Shown: positions 50,469 to 59,331, counted from the stretch's first letter. The stretch is 64,000 nucleotides of DNA from Nonomuraea harbinensis (GCF_019396385.1 NZ_JAHKRN010000019.1:62001-126000); one strand, 5' to 3'. The notes: generated by a model not told the origin, from the letters alone. Numbers and translations: made by a program.

Positions 50469-50838
50469 CAGCGCGGCCACCACCGAGCGGGCCTGTTCGT
50501 AACCGGTGGCGAGCAGGAAGGCGGGGGCGCGACCGTAGCTCTTCATGCCGATGGCGTAGTAGCCGGGCTCCGGGTGGGTCAGCTCGTCCACGCCGTGCGG
50601 GCGGCGGCGAGCCGCCGTTCCGAGCCGCCGGCCTGCCGGGAGACCAGTTCGACGCCGGTTCCGCCCGGTCGTACGCGCACGGCTCGAATCTTGACGTTCG
50701 CGGCAGGTCCACCAGGCCCTGGTCGACCAGCAGCCGCAGGCCGGAGCCGAGCGAGCCGCGGGCGGGCAGCGCATGGTCGGCCCACAGCGCGGCGGCGGCC
50801 AGGCCGACCGGGCCCGCGCCGACCACCACGAGTTCCTT
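50469..50838 (-). pseudogene. Decayed FAD/NAD(P)-binding flavoprotein
   Basis: Remnants of a flavoprotein oxidoreductase appear in three frames. ELVVVGAGPVGLAAAALWAD is the dinucleotide-binding start. VKIRAVRVRPGGTGVELVS comes from the middle. VDELTHPEPGYYAIGMKSYG and RAPAFLLATGYEQARSVVAA form the C-terminal end. Large parts between them are missing, so no functional enzyme can be made. It sits next to the dehydrogenase and may once have been in the same regulon. Confidence 0.72.
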
Positions 50839-51019
50839 TCGCAGGTGGGTGGTTCTTCGCAAGGGGATGAGCGCGAGCCCGGAGACGGCGTACATGACCA
50901 GCTCGTACGCCGTCAGGAGCAGCGTGTTGGAGGCGAACGAGCGCTGGAACTCCAGCCCGACACCACCTCCCTTGGAGCAGGCGCAGAGCCTCGATCGGCC
51001 GGATGTCGTCCGGCGGTAC

Positions 51020-51037
51020 CGGTAAGAAAACGGTAAG
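51020..51037 (+). promoter_or_regulatory. Direct repeat CGGTAAG spaced 11 bp
   Basis: CGGTAAG at 51020-51026 and 51031-51037 lie one helical turn apart, 74-91 bp before the reductase-like gene at 51111. OmpR/PhoB-type or SARP-type regulators bind such tandem repeats. The rest of 50839-51110 shows no recognisable gene. Confidence 0.5.
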
Positions 51038-51110
51038 GGGCAGGCGGCAGCCTGGATGTCAGCAGGTGAGCGGCACACCGGGCCGCGCACGCTGACCAAG
51101 GAGTGAGACC

Positions 51111-51677
51111 ATGCGCAAGCTCATCGAGTCGACGTTCGTGTCGCTGGACGGCATCATCGACGACACCCGCCCCTCCACCGCGTCACGGGCCGAGCCCCAG
51201 CACTGGGGCCACCCGTACTGGGACGACGAGCACCACGGCTACGTCACGAACCTGTCCGCCTCGGCGGACGCCATGCTGCTGGGCCGGGTGACCTACGAGG
51301 GATTCGCCGAGGCGTGGTCGGCGCAGGACGGCCCCCAGGCCGAGGCCATGAACAAGATGCCGAAGTACGTGGCCTCGCGCACCCTGACCGAGACCACCTG
51401 GAACGCCACCCTCATCCGGGGCGACGTGGCCGAGGAGGTCGCGAAGCTGAAGGAGCAGCCCGGACAGAACATCATCAAGTGGGGCACCGGAGAGCTGGAC
51501 CGCACGCTGGTGGAGCACGGCCTGGTCGACGAGTTCCACTTCTGGTACTTCCCGGTCGTCGTCGGGGCCGGCAAGCACCTGTTCGAGGGCGCGGGGTTCG
51601 ACACCACCCACCTCAAGCTGGCCGAGGTGAACCGGTTCGGCTCGGGGATCGTCGTCCACGTCTACGTCCCCAAGTAG
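51111..51677 (+). CDS. Dihydrofolate reductase-like (RibD C-terminal) family protein
   Basis: A 188-residue single-domain reductase-fold protein. RKLIESTFVSLDGIIDD, SADAMLLGRVTYEGFAEAW, MPKYVASRTLTETTWNATLI, IIKWGTGELDRTLVEHGLVD and FWYFPVVVGAGKHLFE follow the family. These proteins bind NADPH; true DHFR or riboflavin activity is unproven for most. AAGGAG precedes the ATG. It ends 1 bp before the convergent SARP-STAND gene. Confidence 0.9.
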   Translation: MRKLIESTFVSLDGIIDDTRPSTASRAEPQHWGHPYWDDEHHGYVTNLSASADAMLLGRVTYEGFAEAWSAQDGPQAEAMNKMPKYVASRTLTETTWNATLIRGDVAEEVAKLKEQPGQNIIKWGTGELDRTLVEHGLVDEFHFWYFPVVVGAGKHLFEGAGFDTTHLKLAEVNRFGSGIVVHVYVPK

Positions 51678-51678
51678 G

Positions 51679-54600
51679 TCACGTGCCCGTGGCGTCGTCG
51701 AGCAGCCGGCGCGCCCGCTCCAGCGAGAGCCCGCCACCGGCGGCGAACAGGGCGGCGAAGCCGGGCTCCGCGGCCTCGACCCCGCCGGTGATCCTCGCCA
51801 GCTCGTCGCGCTCGGAGTCGGACAGCGGCTGCCCGGATTCCCGCCACGCGGCCGCGGCGGCGCCGAGCGACCGCGCGGCCACGCCGGGCCGCCCGTCGGC
51901 CGCCGCCGCGGCGGCCATGCCCGCGATCGCCCAGGCCATGCCGCGGGCCGAGCCCTGGTCGCGATACGCGTCGAAGCCCTGCCGGAGCCAGGGGAGCGCG
52001 GCGGCGTGCTCGCCCCGCTCGCCGGCCAGCAGCCCCATCTCGACCAGCACCATCGACAGGTACGGCGGGTCGCCGTCTCCGGCCTGCCGGTCGCGGGCCT
52101 CGGCCAGCAGCCCGCGCAGGTGCTCCTCGGCGAGGTCGAGCCGGCCCGCCCGGCGGGCGGCGAAGGCCAGGCCGATGGTGGCGAACACCTCACCCGAGCG
52201 CTGACCCAGCTCCGCGGCCAGCCGCTTGGCCTGCTCGGCGTGGCGGAGAGCACGCAGTGGGTCCCCGGTCTGGACGTGGACCCAGGCCAGCCAGGCCTGC
52301 CGACCGGCCACGTCGGACCACAGCCCCAGATCCTCGGCCATCCGCAGGTCGCCCTCCGCCAGCCGGGCCGCCTCCGCCCGGTCGCCCGTCAGGTCGGCCA
52401 GGCCGATCAGCCAGTCGCGGGCCTGGAGCACCCCCCAGTCGTCACCCAGGTCGCCGAACAGGGCCGCGCCGCGCCGGGCGTCGTGCTCCAGCGCGCCCTG
52501 GTCGCCGTGCAGGTGCGCGAGCATCGCGCGGGTGCTCAGCACCGCTGCCTCGCCCCACCTGTCGCCGCTCGCCCGGAACGTGTCCAGCGCCGGCTCCAGC
52601 AGCTCGCCGGTGGTCTTCTCGTCCCCGAAGTCGATGATGGACGCGGCCAGGAACCAGGCGGCGTGCGCCCGTCCGGCCTGGTCGGTCTCGGGGAACCCGC
52701 GCAGCGTCTCCGTCACCCGCTCCGGCCCGGCCTGTCCCAGGCGGATCGAGAGACCCAGGTGCCAGGTCCCGGCCCGGGCCCGGAGCTCCGGAGGAGCGTC
52801 GCCCGCCACGGCCAGCGCCGCCTCCAGGGCCCGGCGCGCCTCCGCGAACCGGCCCCGCAGGAACCAGTACCAGACCAGAGCGGTGGTGAGCCGCAGCGCC
52901 GGCTCGGCCGCGCCCTCGTGCCGGAAGGTCTCCAGGGCCGCCCGCATGTTCGCGGCCTCGGCGTCCAGCCGGCGCAGCCACTCCCGCTGGCCCGGCCCGC
53001 GCAGCCGGGGTCCGGCCTCTTCGGCCAGCGCCAGGTAGTGGCCGGCGTGCCGGCGCCGCAGCTCCGCCTCCTCGCCGCTGCGGCCCAGCTGGTCCAGGCA
53101 GTAGGCGGAGACCGACTCCAGCAGCCGGAACCGGGGCCCTTCCCCGCGCGTCACCAGCGAGCGGTCCACCAGCCCCGCCACCAGATCCAGCACCTCGCCG
53201 CCGGAGACCACGCCGCCGCGGCACACCGCCTCGGCCGCGGCCAGCGTGCACCCGCCCGGGTGGACGGCCAGCCGGCGCAGCACGGCCTGCTCGGGCTCGG
53301 TCAGCAGCCTCCAGCTCCAGTCGATCACCGCCGCGAGCGTGCGCTGCCTGGCCGGCGCGTCGCGCGGCCCGGAGCCGAGCAGCCCGAACCGGTCCCCTGG
53401 CACGCGCAGGCGTGCCGCCAGCTCCCGCACGCCGAGCGCCGGAGCCCGGGTGGCGGCCAGCTCCAGCGCCAGCGGGATGCCGTCCAGCCGCCGGCACACC
53501 TCGGCCACCCCCGCGACGGTGTCCGGCTCCGGAGCCAGCCCGGCCCGCGCCAGGAACAGGCGCACGGCGGGCGAGTCCGCCAGCCGGGCGGGGTCGTCGC
53601 TGTCGGGCACGTCCAGCGGCGGCAGATCCCGGCGGACCTCGCCGCGCAGCCGCAGCGGCTCCCGGCTGGTGGCCAGCACCCGCAGCTCCGGCACGGCCGG
53701 CAGCAACGCCCCCACCAGCTCGGCCACGGGGTCGATGACATGCTCGCAGTTGTCGAGGACCAGCAGCGTCCGCCGCCCGCGCAGGGCGGCCGCCAGCCGT
53801 TCGCCCGCCGGGCCCGGATCGCCGGTCGCGTCGGGGATGGACAGGACCGACAGGACCAGCTCCGCCGGGTCGCCCCGCCCGTCCCAGGCGGTCAGGTCAA
53901 CCAGCCACACGCCTTCCGGGAACGCCTCGACCAGGGCGCGCGCGACGGCGAGCGCCACGCTGGTCTTGCCCACCCCGCCGGGGCCGGTGAGCGTGACCAG
54001 CCGGGCGGCGGTCAGCGACTCCCGCACCCGCCGCACGGCCAGGTCGCGGCCGACCAGCTCGGACACCGGCGCCGGGAGATTGGTGGTCGGCCGGGTCGAC
54101 CGCGGTGCCGGTACGGGGGCGTCCTCCGCCGGGTCACCGGTGAGGATGGCCCGCTGCAACGCCACCAGCTCGGGGCCCGGCTCCAGGCCCAGCTCGCCGG
54201 CGAGCGCGCGCCGCAGCTCCTGGAAGCTGTCGAGCGCCTCGCCCGCGCGGCCGGCCCGGTAGAGGGCGCGCATGTGGGCCGCCCGCAGCCGCTCCCGGTA
54301 GGGATGCCCGGCGACCTGCTCGCCCAGCCCGCCGACCAGGTCGCCGTGCTCACCCAGCTCCAGCCGGGCTTCCGCCCAGGACTCCAGCGTGGCCAGCCGC
54401 TGCTCCTCCCACCTGGCCACGGCCACCCGGGCGAACTCCTCGTCGGCGAAGTCGGCCAGCGCGGGGCCGCGCCACAGCTCCAGCGCCTCGGCCAGCAGGC
54501 CCGCCCGCACCCGTGGATCGCCGGAAGCCCGCGCCCGCCCGGTCAGGGCCGCGAACCGCGCCGCGTCCACCGCCTCCGGCCCGGCGCGCAACGCGTACCC

Positions 54601-54870
54601 GGGAGCCTGCGACACCACCAGGTTCCGGCCGTCAGGCTCCGCGCCGGCCAGGGCCCGGCGCAGCTGGGAGACCCGGACGTGGAGTGCGGCCGTGGGGTCG
54701 GCCGGCGCCGCCCCGCCCCACAGGTCCTCGACCAGCCGGTCCGCCGACACCGGGCGTCCCTCGTGCACCAGCAGGTCGGCCAGCAGGGCCCGCACCATGC
54801 GCCCCCGGATCGAGACGGGCTCGCCGTGATCGGTCCACACGGCCAGCGGCCCCAGCACCCCGAATCGCAT
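51679..54870 (-). CDS. SARP/AfsR-like STAND transcriptional regulator
   Basis: A 1063-residue regulator. It has the winged helix (MRFGVLGPLAVWTDHGEPVS), BTAD (ALDSFQELRRALAGELGLEP), NB-ARC with Walker A GPGGVGKTSVA and Walker B TLLVLDNCEHVID, a winged-helix segment (RTLAAVIDWSWRLLTEPEQA) and a long TPR-like C-terminal domain. GGGAGG precedes the ATG at 5-6 bp. It is the closest paralogue of the gene at 42034 over their shared length. It diverges from the membrane protein at 55043, but I saw no clear direct repeats in that gap. Confidence 0.92.
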   Translation of the reverse strand: MRFGVLGPLAVWTDHGEPVSIRGRMVRALLADLLVHEGRPVSADRLVEDLWGGAAPADPTAALHVRVSQLRRALAGAEPDGRNLVVSQAPGYALRAGPEAVDAARFAALTGRARASGDPRVRAGLLAEALELWRGPALADFADEEFARVAVARWEEQRLATLESWAEARLELGEHGDLVGGLGEQVAGHPYRERLRAAHMRALYRAGRAGEALDSFQELRRALAGELGLEPGPELVALQRAILTGDPAEDAPVPAPRSTRPTTNLPAPVSELVGRDLAVRRVRESLTAARLVTLTGPGGVGKTSVALAVARALVEAFPEGVWLVDLTAWDGRGDPAELVLSVLSIPDATGDPGPAGERLAAALRGRRTLLVLDNCEHVIDPVAELVGALLPAVPELRVLATSREPLRLRGEVRRDLPPLDVPDSDDPARLADSPAVRLFLARAGLAPEPDTVAGVAEVCRRLDGIPLALELAATRAPALGVRELAARLRVPGDRFGLLGSGPRDAPARQRTLAAVIDWSWRLLTEPEQAVLRRLAVHPGGCTLAAAEAVCRGGVVSGGEVLDLVAGLVDRSLVTRGEGPRFRLLESVSAYCLDQLGRSGEEAELRRRHAGHYLALAEEAGPRLRGPGQREWLRRLDAEAANMRAALETFRHEGAAEPALRLTTALVWYWFLRGRFAEARRALEAALAVAGDAPPELRARAGTWHLGLSIRLGQAGPERVTETLRGFPETDQAGRAHAAWFLAASIIDFGDEKTTGELLEPALDTFRASGDRWGEAAVLSTRAMLAHLHGDQGALEHDARRGAALFGDLGDDWGVLQARDWLIGLADLTGDRAEAARLAEGDLRMAEDLGLWSDVAGRQAWLAWVHVQTGDPLRALRHAEQAKRLAAELGQRSGEVFATIGLAFAARRAGRLDLAEEHLRGLLAEARDRQAGDGDPPYLSMVLVEMGLLAGERGEHAAALPWLRQGFDAYRDQGSARGMAWAIAGMAAAAAADGRPGVAARSLGAAAAAWRESGQPLSDSERDELARITGGVEAAEPGFAALFAAGGGLSLERARRLLDDATGT

Positions 54871-55042
54871 GACGTCCTCCCGCCGCGGAAACCCCGCCGC
54901 GCAAGGTACCAGCCGACGCGGGGCACGCGCGCCGGTCAGCGGGTGGTGCGCGGTTAGCGGCCGCAGGGCGAGACCTCCGGATGACCCCGTCGCGACCTGG
55001 CGACGATGTGCGGGAGGCCGCCGCGGCGGCAGATTGAGCCGG

Positions 55043-56047
55043 GTGAACACCTCTCAACCGCGAAGGCGCCGTCCGGCGGTGTCTGTCCTGATCATCGCTG
55101 TCTGGTCGGTGAGCTATCTGGCCCTCGGCCTCCGCTGGGCGCTCGGCGGGCCCGGGTACCCCTTCGACGCCGGCCGTCCCGGCCCGGGCAACACCCTGCT
55201 CGACCCGCTCGCGCCCGCGGTCGGCGGGAGCGTGCTGGCGGTGTCGGCGCTGGTGGCCGGCGGCGTCGCCGTGCTCGCCGTCAGGGGCCGGCTCACCCGG
55301 GCCGCCGCGGTCGTGGCCGTCGTGGCCGGAGCCGGCCTGGCGGTGCTCCTGCCGGACGTGCGCATCATGATGACGGCCGGGTACCTGCCGGTGATGCTCG
55401 TCGCCGTGCTCGCCGGCCAGGCCGAGTTCTCGCTGATCATGTCCATGCTGACCTGGCCGAGCCTCAACCTGCTGATCCTGACGGCGGCCGGCGTCAGCCT
55501 CATGGTCCTGGGGACGCGGGCGCTGCTCGCCGACCGGCCCGGCAGCGCCGCCGGCGCGCTCAGGGCCGGCCGGTACGCGGTCGCCGTCGCGGTCGCGGTC
55601 CCCGTCTTCTACGCCGTCACCCGCTTCGGCTGGCTGCTGGGGATCCCCGTCGGCATCAGCGACGAGTTCCTGGCGTACATCGACGAGATCACGCCGATCG
55701 GCGCCGGCCTCGCCGCCGTCGGGCTCCTCGGCGCGGTCCTCACCCTCGGCCTCGTCCGGCCGTGGGGGGAGGTCTGGCCGCGCTGGGTGCCGTTCCTGCG
55801 CGGGCGGCCCGTCCCGGCGCGCCTGCCCGCCTGCGCGGCGCTGGCCGTCTCCCTGCCCATCACGTCCGCCGGGCTGATGTACGTACGCAAGAAACTCGGC
55901 GGCGAGCGGCTCGGCCCGGCCGGGGCGGGCGACGAGCTGGGCGCCTGGCTGCCGGAGATGCTGTGGCCGCTGTGGGGCGCGGCCCTGGCGGTGGCCGCCC
56001 TGGCGTACCTCAGCCGCCGGAACGCCGCGCACGGCCGCCGACCATAA
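55043..56047 (+). CDS. Integral membrane protein of unknown function
   Basis: About 334 residues with eight or nine hydrophobic helices (for example SVLIIAVWSVSYLALGLRWA, YLPVMLVAVLAGQAEFSLIM, GLAAVGLLGAVLTLGLV). I do not recognise the family. It is followed without gap by a histidine kinase (stop and ATG overlap as TAATG), so it may act as the sensor or the target of that system. CAGATT lies 7 bp before the GTG at 55043, suggesting a leaderless operon mRNA. Confidence 0.72.
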   Translation: MNTSQPRRRRPAVSVLIIAVWSVSYLALGLRWALGGPGYPFDAGRPGPGNTLLDPLAPAVGGSVLAVSALVAGGVAVLAVRGRLTRAAAVVAVVAGAGLAVLLPDVRIMMTAGYLPVMLVAVLAGQAEFSLIMSMLTWPSLNLLILTAAGVSLMVLGTRALLADRPGSAAGALRAGRYAVAVAVAVPVFYAVTRFGWLLGIPVGISDEFLAYIDEITPIGAGLAAVGLLGAVLTLGLVRPWGEVWPRWVPFLRGRPVPARLPACAALAVSLPITSAGLMYVRKKLGGERLGPAGAGDELGAWLPEMLWPLWGAALAVAALAYLSRRNAAHGRRP

Positions 56048-57321
56048 TGGCGGGTGTGAAAGAGTCCCCGTCTCCGGCCGAGGCCGCGGTGGACTCGTTT
56101 CTCCGCCGGCACCAGGTGAGCGGCGACGCCGTGCTCGCCGTCCTGCTCGCCGTGCCCCTCGGCCTGGTCTCGTTCGGCCTGCTCAGAGCGTCCGGCAGCC
56201 CGCTCTCCCTGCGCCTGTTCGCGGGGGCCGGGCTGCTGGTGCTGCACGGCTGCGTGGTCGCGCGCCGCCTGCGCCCGCTGACGGCGTACGGCCTGGCCGC
56301 CGCGGCGATGCTGCTGCTGGTGCTGCTGCCGCCCCTGCACGACCCGTCCGGCGCCTATTACCCGGCGGTGCTGCTGCCCAGCTCGCTGGTGTTCGGGCTG
56401 CTGCTCTACACGGTGTCCAGCAGGCTGGACCTGCTGCCCGGGCTGGCCTGCCTGGCCGTCGCCCTGACCGGGGTGGTCCTGGTCCTGGCGCGGTTCTGGG
56501 ACCCGGCCTCGTGGGGAGGCTCGTCGGGCGGCTACGACCTGGTCGCCTGGCGGATCGGGCTGTCGGCCGGCCTGGTCGCCGTGACGGCGTGCCTGTGGTC
56601 GCTGGGCCGCCTCAGCCGGATCCGGGCGTTGTTCCTGGCCGAGCTCAGGGCGAAGGCCGAACGCGCCGAGACCGACCGCGCGCGCGAGCGGGCCGAGGCG
56701 GCGCGGGCGGAGCGCGACCGGATCAGCCGCGAGATGCACGACGTGGTGTCGCACTCGCTCGCCGTCATGGTCAGCCAGGCCGAGGGCGGCAGGCTGTCCG
56801 ACCCGGGCTCGCCCGGCGCGGCCGTGTTCGCCACCATCGCCGGCGTCGGACGCGACGCCCTGCGCGACATGCGCGGCCTGCTGGGCGTGCTCCGCGCCGA
56901 CGGCGGCACCGCTCCGCAGCCGGGTCTCGGCGACCTCTCCGACCTGCTCGACCACGTACGCACGACAGGCGTCCGCGTCGCCGTGCGGGAGGCCGGGGAC
57001 GCCCGGCCGCTGCGCCCCGCCGCCGACCTGACCGCCTACCGCGTCATCCAGGAAGGGCTGACCAACGTCATCAAGCACGCGGGGCCGGTGGCCGCCGCCG
57101 ACCTGACGCTCGCGTGGCGTCCGGACGGCCTGCACATCACCATCAAGGACGACGGCGCCGGGCCGGCGGGAGCGGAGGCGGGCGTCGGGCTGGCCGGGAT
57201 GCGCGAACGCCTCAGCATGGTGGGAGGCACCCTGGAGGCCGGCGGGCGCCCCGGGGCCGGCTTCGAACTGTCGGCCGCCGTGCCCTACGAGCCGAGGAGC
57301 CTGCCATCATCAGGATCATGA
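56047..57321 (+). CDS. NarL-type sensor histidine kinase
   Basis: A 424-residue kinase. Six hydrophobic helices occupy residues 25-195, then a coiled coil (AELRAKAERAETDRARERAE) leads to the H-box ERDRISREMHDVVSHSLAVM, N-box QEGLTNVIKHAG and G-box GVGLAGMRERLSM. There is no PAS or GAF domain, so it is not a DosS-type haem sensor. The ATG overlaps the previous stop; CATAAT 7 bp before the GTG at 56056 offers an alternative leaderless start. It overlaps its response regulator by ATGA. Confidence 0.9.
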   Translation: MAGVKESPSPAEAAVDSFLRRHQVSGDAVLAVLLAVPLGLVSFGLLRASGSPLSLRLFAGAGLLVLHGCVVARRLRPLTAYGLAAAAMLLLVLLPPLHDPSGAYYPAVLLPSSLVFGLLLYTVSSRLDLLPGLACLAVALTGVVLVLARFWDPASWGGSSGGYDLVAWRIGLSAGLVAVTACLWSLGRLSRIRALFLAELRAKAERAETDRARERAEAARAERDRISREMHDVVSHSLAVMVSQAEGGRLSDPGSPGAAVFATIAGVGRDALRDMRGLLGVLRADGGTAPQPGLGDLSDLLDHVRTTGVRVAVREAGDARPLRPAADLTAYRVIQEGLTNVIKHAGPVAAADLTLAWRPDGLHITIKDDGAGPAGAEAGVGLAGMRERLSMVGGTLEAGGRPGAGFELSAAVPYEPRSLPSSGS

Positions 57322-57977
57322 TCGTCGACGATCAGGAGCTGCTGCGCAACGGCCTGGCCATGGTCGTCAGGTCCCAGCCCGACATGGAGGTCGCCGCCGA
57401 GGCCGGCGACGGGCTGGAGGCCCTGGAGACACTGGAGGCACTGAAGGGGCTGGAGTCGCGGCGCGCCGACGTGGTGGTGATGGACATCCGCATGCCCCGG
57501 ATGGACGGCGTCGCCGCGACCCGGGAGATCCAGCGGCTGGACGACCCGCCCAAGGTGCTGGCGCTGACGACGTTCGACCTCGACGAGCACGCCCTGGCCG
57601 CGCTGCGGGCCGGCGCGAGCGGGTTCATGCTGAAGGACGCGCCGGGGGAGGAGATCATCGCCGCGATCCGGCACGTCCACCGGGGCGACTCGATCATCGC
57701 GCCCTCCACGACGCGGCGTCTCGTCCGGCAGCTCGTGACGAAGCCGGGCACCGACCCGGAGGCCGTGCTCGGGGCGCTCACGCAGCGTGAGCGCGAGGTC
57801 TTCCGCGGCCTGGCCAGGGGCGCCTCCAACGCCGAGATCGGGGCCGAGCTGTTCCTGTCGGAGGCCACGGTCAAGACGCACGTCGGGCGCATCCTCACGA
57901 AGTTCGGGCTGCGCGACCGCGTCCAGGCGGTGGTGCTGGCCTACGAGTCCGGTGTCGTCACCCCGGGTGAGGGCTGA
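57318..57977 (+). CDS. NarL/LuxR-family response regulator
   Basis: A 219-residue regulator beginning directly at the first receiver strand (MIVDDQELLRNGLAMVV). The phospho-acceptor Asp is in VMDIRMPRMDG and the conserved Lys in FMLKDAP. The helix-turn-helix is LTQREREVFRGLARGASNAE with ATVKTHVGRILTKF. Helix 2 of the receiver is lengthened by LEALETLEALKGLE, coded by a 9-bp repeat. It lies immediately before the hsp20 gene with its DosR-like boxes, so it is a positional candidate for the regulon's activator, though the partner kinase lacks an oxygen sensor. Confidence 0.9.
   Translation: MIVDDQELLRNGLAMVVRSQPDMEVAAEAGDGLEALETLEALKGLESRRADVVVMDIRMPRMDGVAATREIQRLDDPPKVLALTTFDLDEHALAALRAGASGFMLKDAPGEEIIAAIRHVHRGDSIIAPSTTRRLVRQLVTKPGTDPEAVLGALTQREREVFRGLARGASNAEIGAELFLSEATVKTHVGRILTKFGLRDRVQAVVLAYESGVVTPGEG
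57414..57455 (+). repeat. 9-bp in-frame repeat in a receiver domain
   Basis: CTGGAG or CTGAAG recurs every 9 bp at 57414, 57423, 57432, 57441 and 57450. It lengthens receiver helix 2 by two or three turns compared with the response regulators at 1859 and 13189. Confidence 0.7.
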
Positions 57978-58024
57978 CCGGCGGGTGACGCTGGGGAGGC
58001 ACCGTTCCCGACCCTGAGCAGATG

Positions 58025-58060
58025 GTGACGATGGTCCCGCCGTCGCGGGACCTCCTTCTC
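58025..58060 (+). promoter_or_regulatory. DosR/DevR-like box pair upstream of hsp20
   Basis: GTGACGATGGTCCC (58025-58038) and GGGACCTCCTTCTC (58047-58060) have centres 22 bp apart. They lie 59-94 bp before the hsp20 ATG. The homologous hsp20 (acr/hspX) of mycobacteria is the best-known DosR target. Confidence 0.65.
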
Positions 58061-58118
58061 TAGGAGCGCGGTCGTGCCGGGTGTGGCCTGGAGACGTGGG
58101 ACACGGAAGGAGGCCGCC

Positions 58119-58532
58119 ATGAACCTGCCTGAGCGGAGAGACGTCAGGTTCCCGTTCCCGGAGCTGCTGGAGTGGGTGGAGAACCCGATGTTCGGGTTCC
58201 GCCCGTTCGGTCAGCTCGTCCGGGTCGAGGACTACATCGCCGATGATCGGTACGTGCTGCGGGCCGAACTTCCCGGGGTCGACCCCGAGGAGGACATCGA
58301 GGTCACCGTGGACGGCGGCATGCTGCACATCCGCGCTGAGAAGACCCACCGGGCCACCGAGCCGCACCGCTCCGAGTTCGCCTACGGGGCGCTCTCGCGG
58401 ACGGTGACGCTGCCCGCCACGGCCAGGACCGACGACGTCAAGGCCGTCTACAAGGACGGGGTCCTGGAGATCAGCGTGGGGCTGGAGGAGGAGAAGAAGG
58501 CCGAGGGCCGGCGGATCACCGTCGAGCACTGA
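58119..58532 (+). CDS. Small heat-shock protein, Hsp20 family
   Basis: A 137-residue chaperone with a short N-terminal arm, an alpha-crystallin domain (VRVEDYIADDRYVLRAELPG, VDGGMLHIRAEK, GALSRTVTLPATARTDDVKA, VYKDGVLEISVG) and a short C-terminal tail. The arm WVENPMFGFRPFGQLVRVED resembles the mycobacterial HspX/Acr start. It forms oligomers that hold unfolding proteins, often in dormancy. The ATG at 58119 follows AAGGAGG. Confidence 0.94.
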   Translation: MNLPERRDVRFPFPELLEWVENPMFGFRPFGQLVRVEDYIADDRYVLRAELPGVDPEEDIEVTVDGGMLHIRAEKTHRATEPHRSEFAYGALSRTVTLPATARTDDVKAVYKDGVLEISVGLEEEKKAEGRRITVEH

Positions 58533-58542
58533 CGCCACGACC

Positions 58543-58575
58543 GGGCGCGGAGGGGGATGTCCCCCGCCCGCGCCC
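58543..58575 (+). terminator. Strong hairpin after hsp20
   Basis: GGGCGCGG/CCGCGCCC outer arms enclose GGGGGA-TG-TCCCCC, giving a stem of about 14 bp immediately after the hsp20 stop. It lacks a T-run. Confidence 0.75.
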
Positions 58576-58620
58576 TTCGCGCGCCGCCTCGCGGCAGCGG
58601 TCCGCCGGGGGAGCGGTGAC

Positions 58621-58654
58621 GGGACGAAGGTCCTCGTGCCGGGAGTCGTACGGC
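58621..58654 (+). promoter_or_regulatory. DosR/DevR-like box pair upstream of a DoxX gene
   Basis: GGGACGAAGGTCCT (58621-58634) is a close match to GGGRC-N4-GTCCC. GGGAGTCGTACGGC (58641-58654) is a weaker copy 20 bp on. TATAGG at 58685-58690 may be the -10. Confidence 0.7.
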
Positions 58655-58731
58655 ACTGCTCCTGAGACCGCGCATGCGGTGTGCTATAGGTGACACGGAA
58701 ACGGCGATCACCCTTCGGAAGGGGGGCCATC

Positions 58732-59256
58732 ATGGACGCCACCGTCAGCAGGCCCGTCAGGGAAACCGGCGCCGCGCAGGCGCGACGCCCGGTCGACTAC
58801 GTCTGGGCGGTCGCCCGGATCTCGATCGGCTGGGTCTTCCTGTGGGCGTTCCTGGACAAGACCTTCGGGTGGGGGTTCGCCACTCCGGCCGACCGGGCCT
58901 GGATCTCGGGCGGCAGCCCGACGACCGGGTTCCTCAAGGGCACGGGCGAGAACGCGCTCGGCGGCCTCTTCTCGGGCCTGGCCGGTCAGGCGTGGGTGGA
59001 CTGGCTGTTCATGGCCGGTCTGCTCGGCGTCGGCCTGGCGCTGGTCCTCGGGGTCGGCACGCGGATCGCGGCGGGCGCCGGCACCGCGATGCTGGTGCTC
59101 ATGTGGGCGGCGGAGCTGCCCCTGGCCAACAACCCGTTCATGGACGATCACATCATCTACTCGATCGTCCTCGTCGGTCTCGCGCTCGCCGAAGCCGGAC
59201 GCACCTGGGGGCTGGGCAACCTGCCGATCGTGCGGCGCACCGCCTGGCTGAAGTAG
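58732..59256 (+). CDS. DoxX-family membrane protein (TQO small-subunit-like)
   Basis: A 174-residue protein with four helices. The first, AVARISIGWVFLWAFLDKTF, carries the Trp/Asp pattern of DoxX/DoxD proteins. A glycine-rich loop (SGGSPTTGFLKGTGENALGG) follows, as in the small subunit of thiosulfate:quinone oxidoreductase. A redox role in the membrane is likely; the actual electron donor is unknown. GGAAGGGG precedes the ATG. DosR-like boxes upstream tie it to the hypoxic regulon. Confidence 0.85.
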   Translation: MDATVSRPVRETGAAQARRPVDYVWAVARISIGWVFLWAFLDKTFGWGFATPADRAWISGGSPTTGFLKGTGENALGGLFSGLAGQAWVDWLFMAGLLGVGLALVLGVGTRIAAGAGTAMLVLMWAAELPLANNPFMDDHIIYSIVLVGLALAEAGRTWGLGNLPIVRRTAWLK

Positions 59257-59269
59257 CGCGACCGATCCC

Positions 59270-59300
59270 GCGCCCACCTCCGGCAGCCGGAGGTGGGCGC
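59270..59300 (+). terminator. Perfect 14-bp hairpin after the DoxX gene
   Basis: GCGCCCACCTCCGG-CAG-CCGGAGGTGGGCGC is a perfect stem with a three-base loop, 13 bp after the stop. This is the strongest terminator-like hairpin in the window. Confidence 0.85.
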
Positions 59301-59331
59301 CGGCATGCCCGGCTGGAAGACCCTGGTCAGG

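Noticed and set aside
49212..50774. N-terminal extension of the GerMN protein across the dehydrogenase gene
   Set aside because: It is another frame of the dehydrogenase; a signal peptide and ribosome site define the start at 49211.
56047..57977. Assigning the local two-component pair as DosS/DosR
   Set aside because: The kinase has six membrane helices and no GAF domains; position next to hsp20 alone is not enough.
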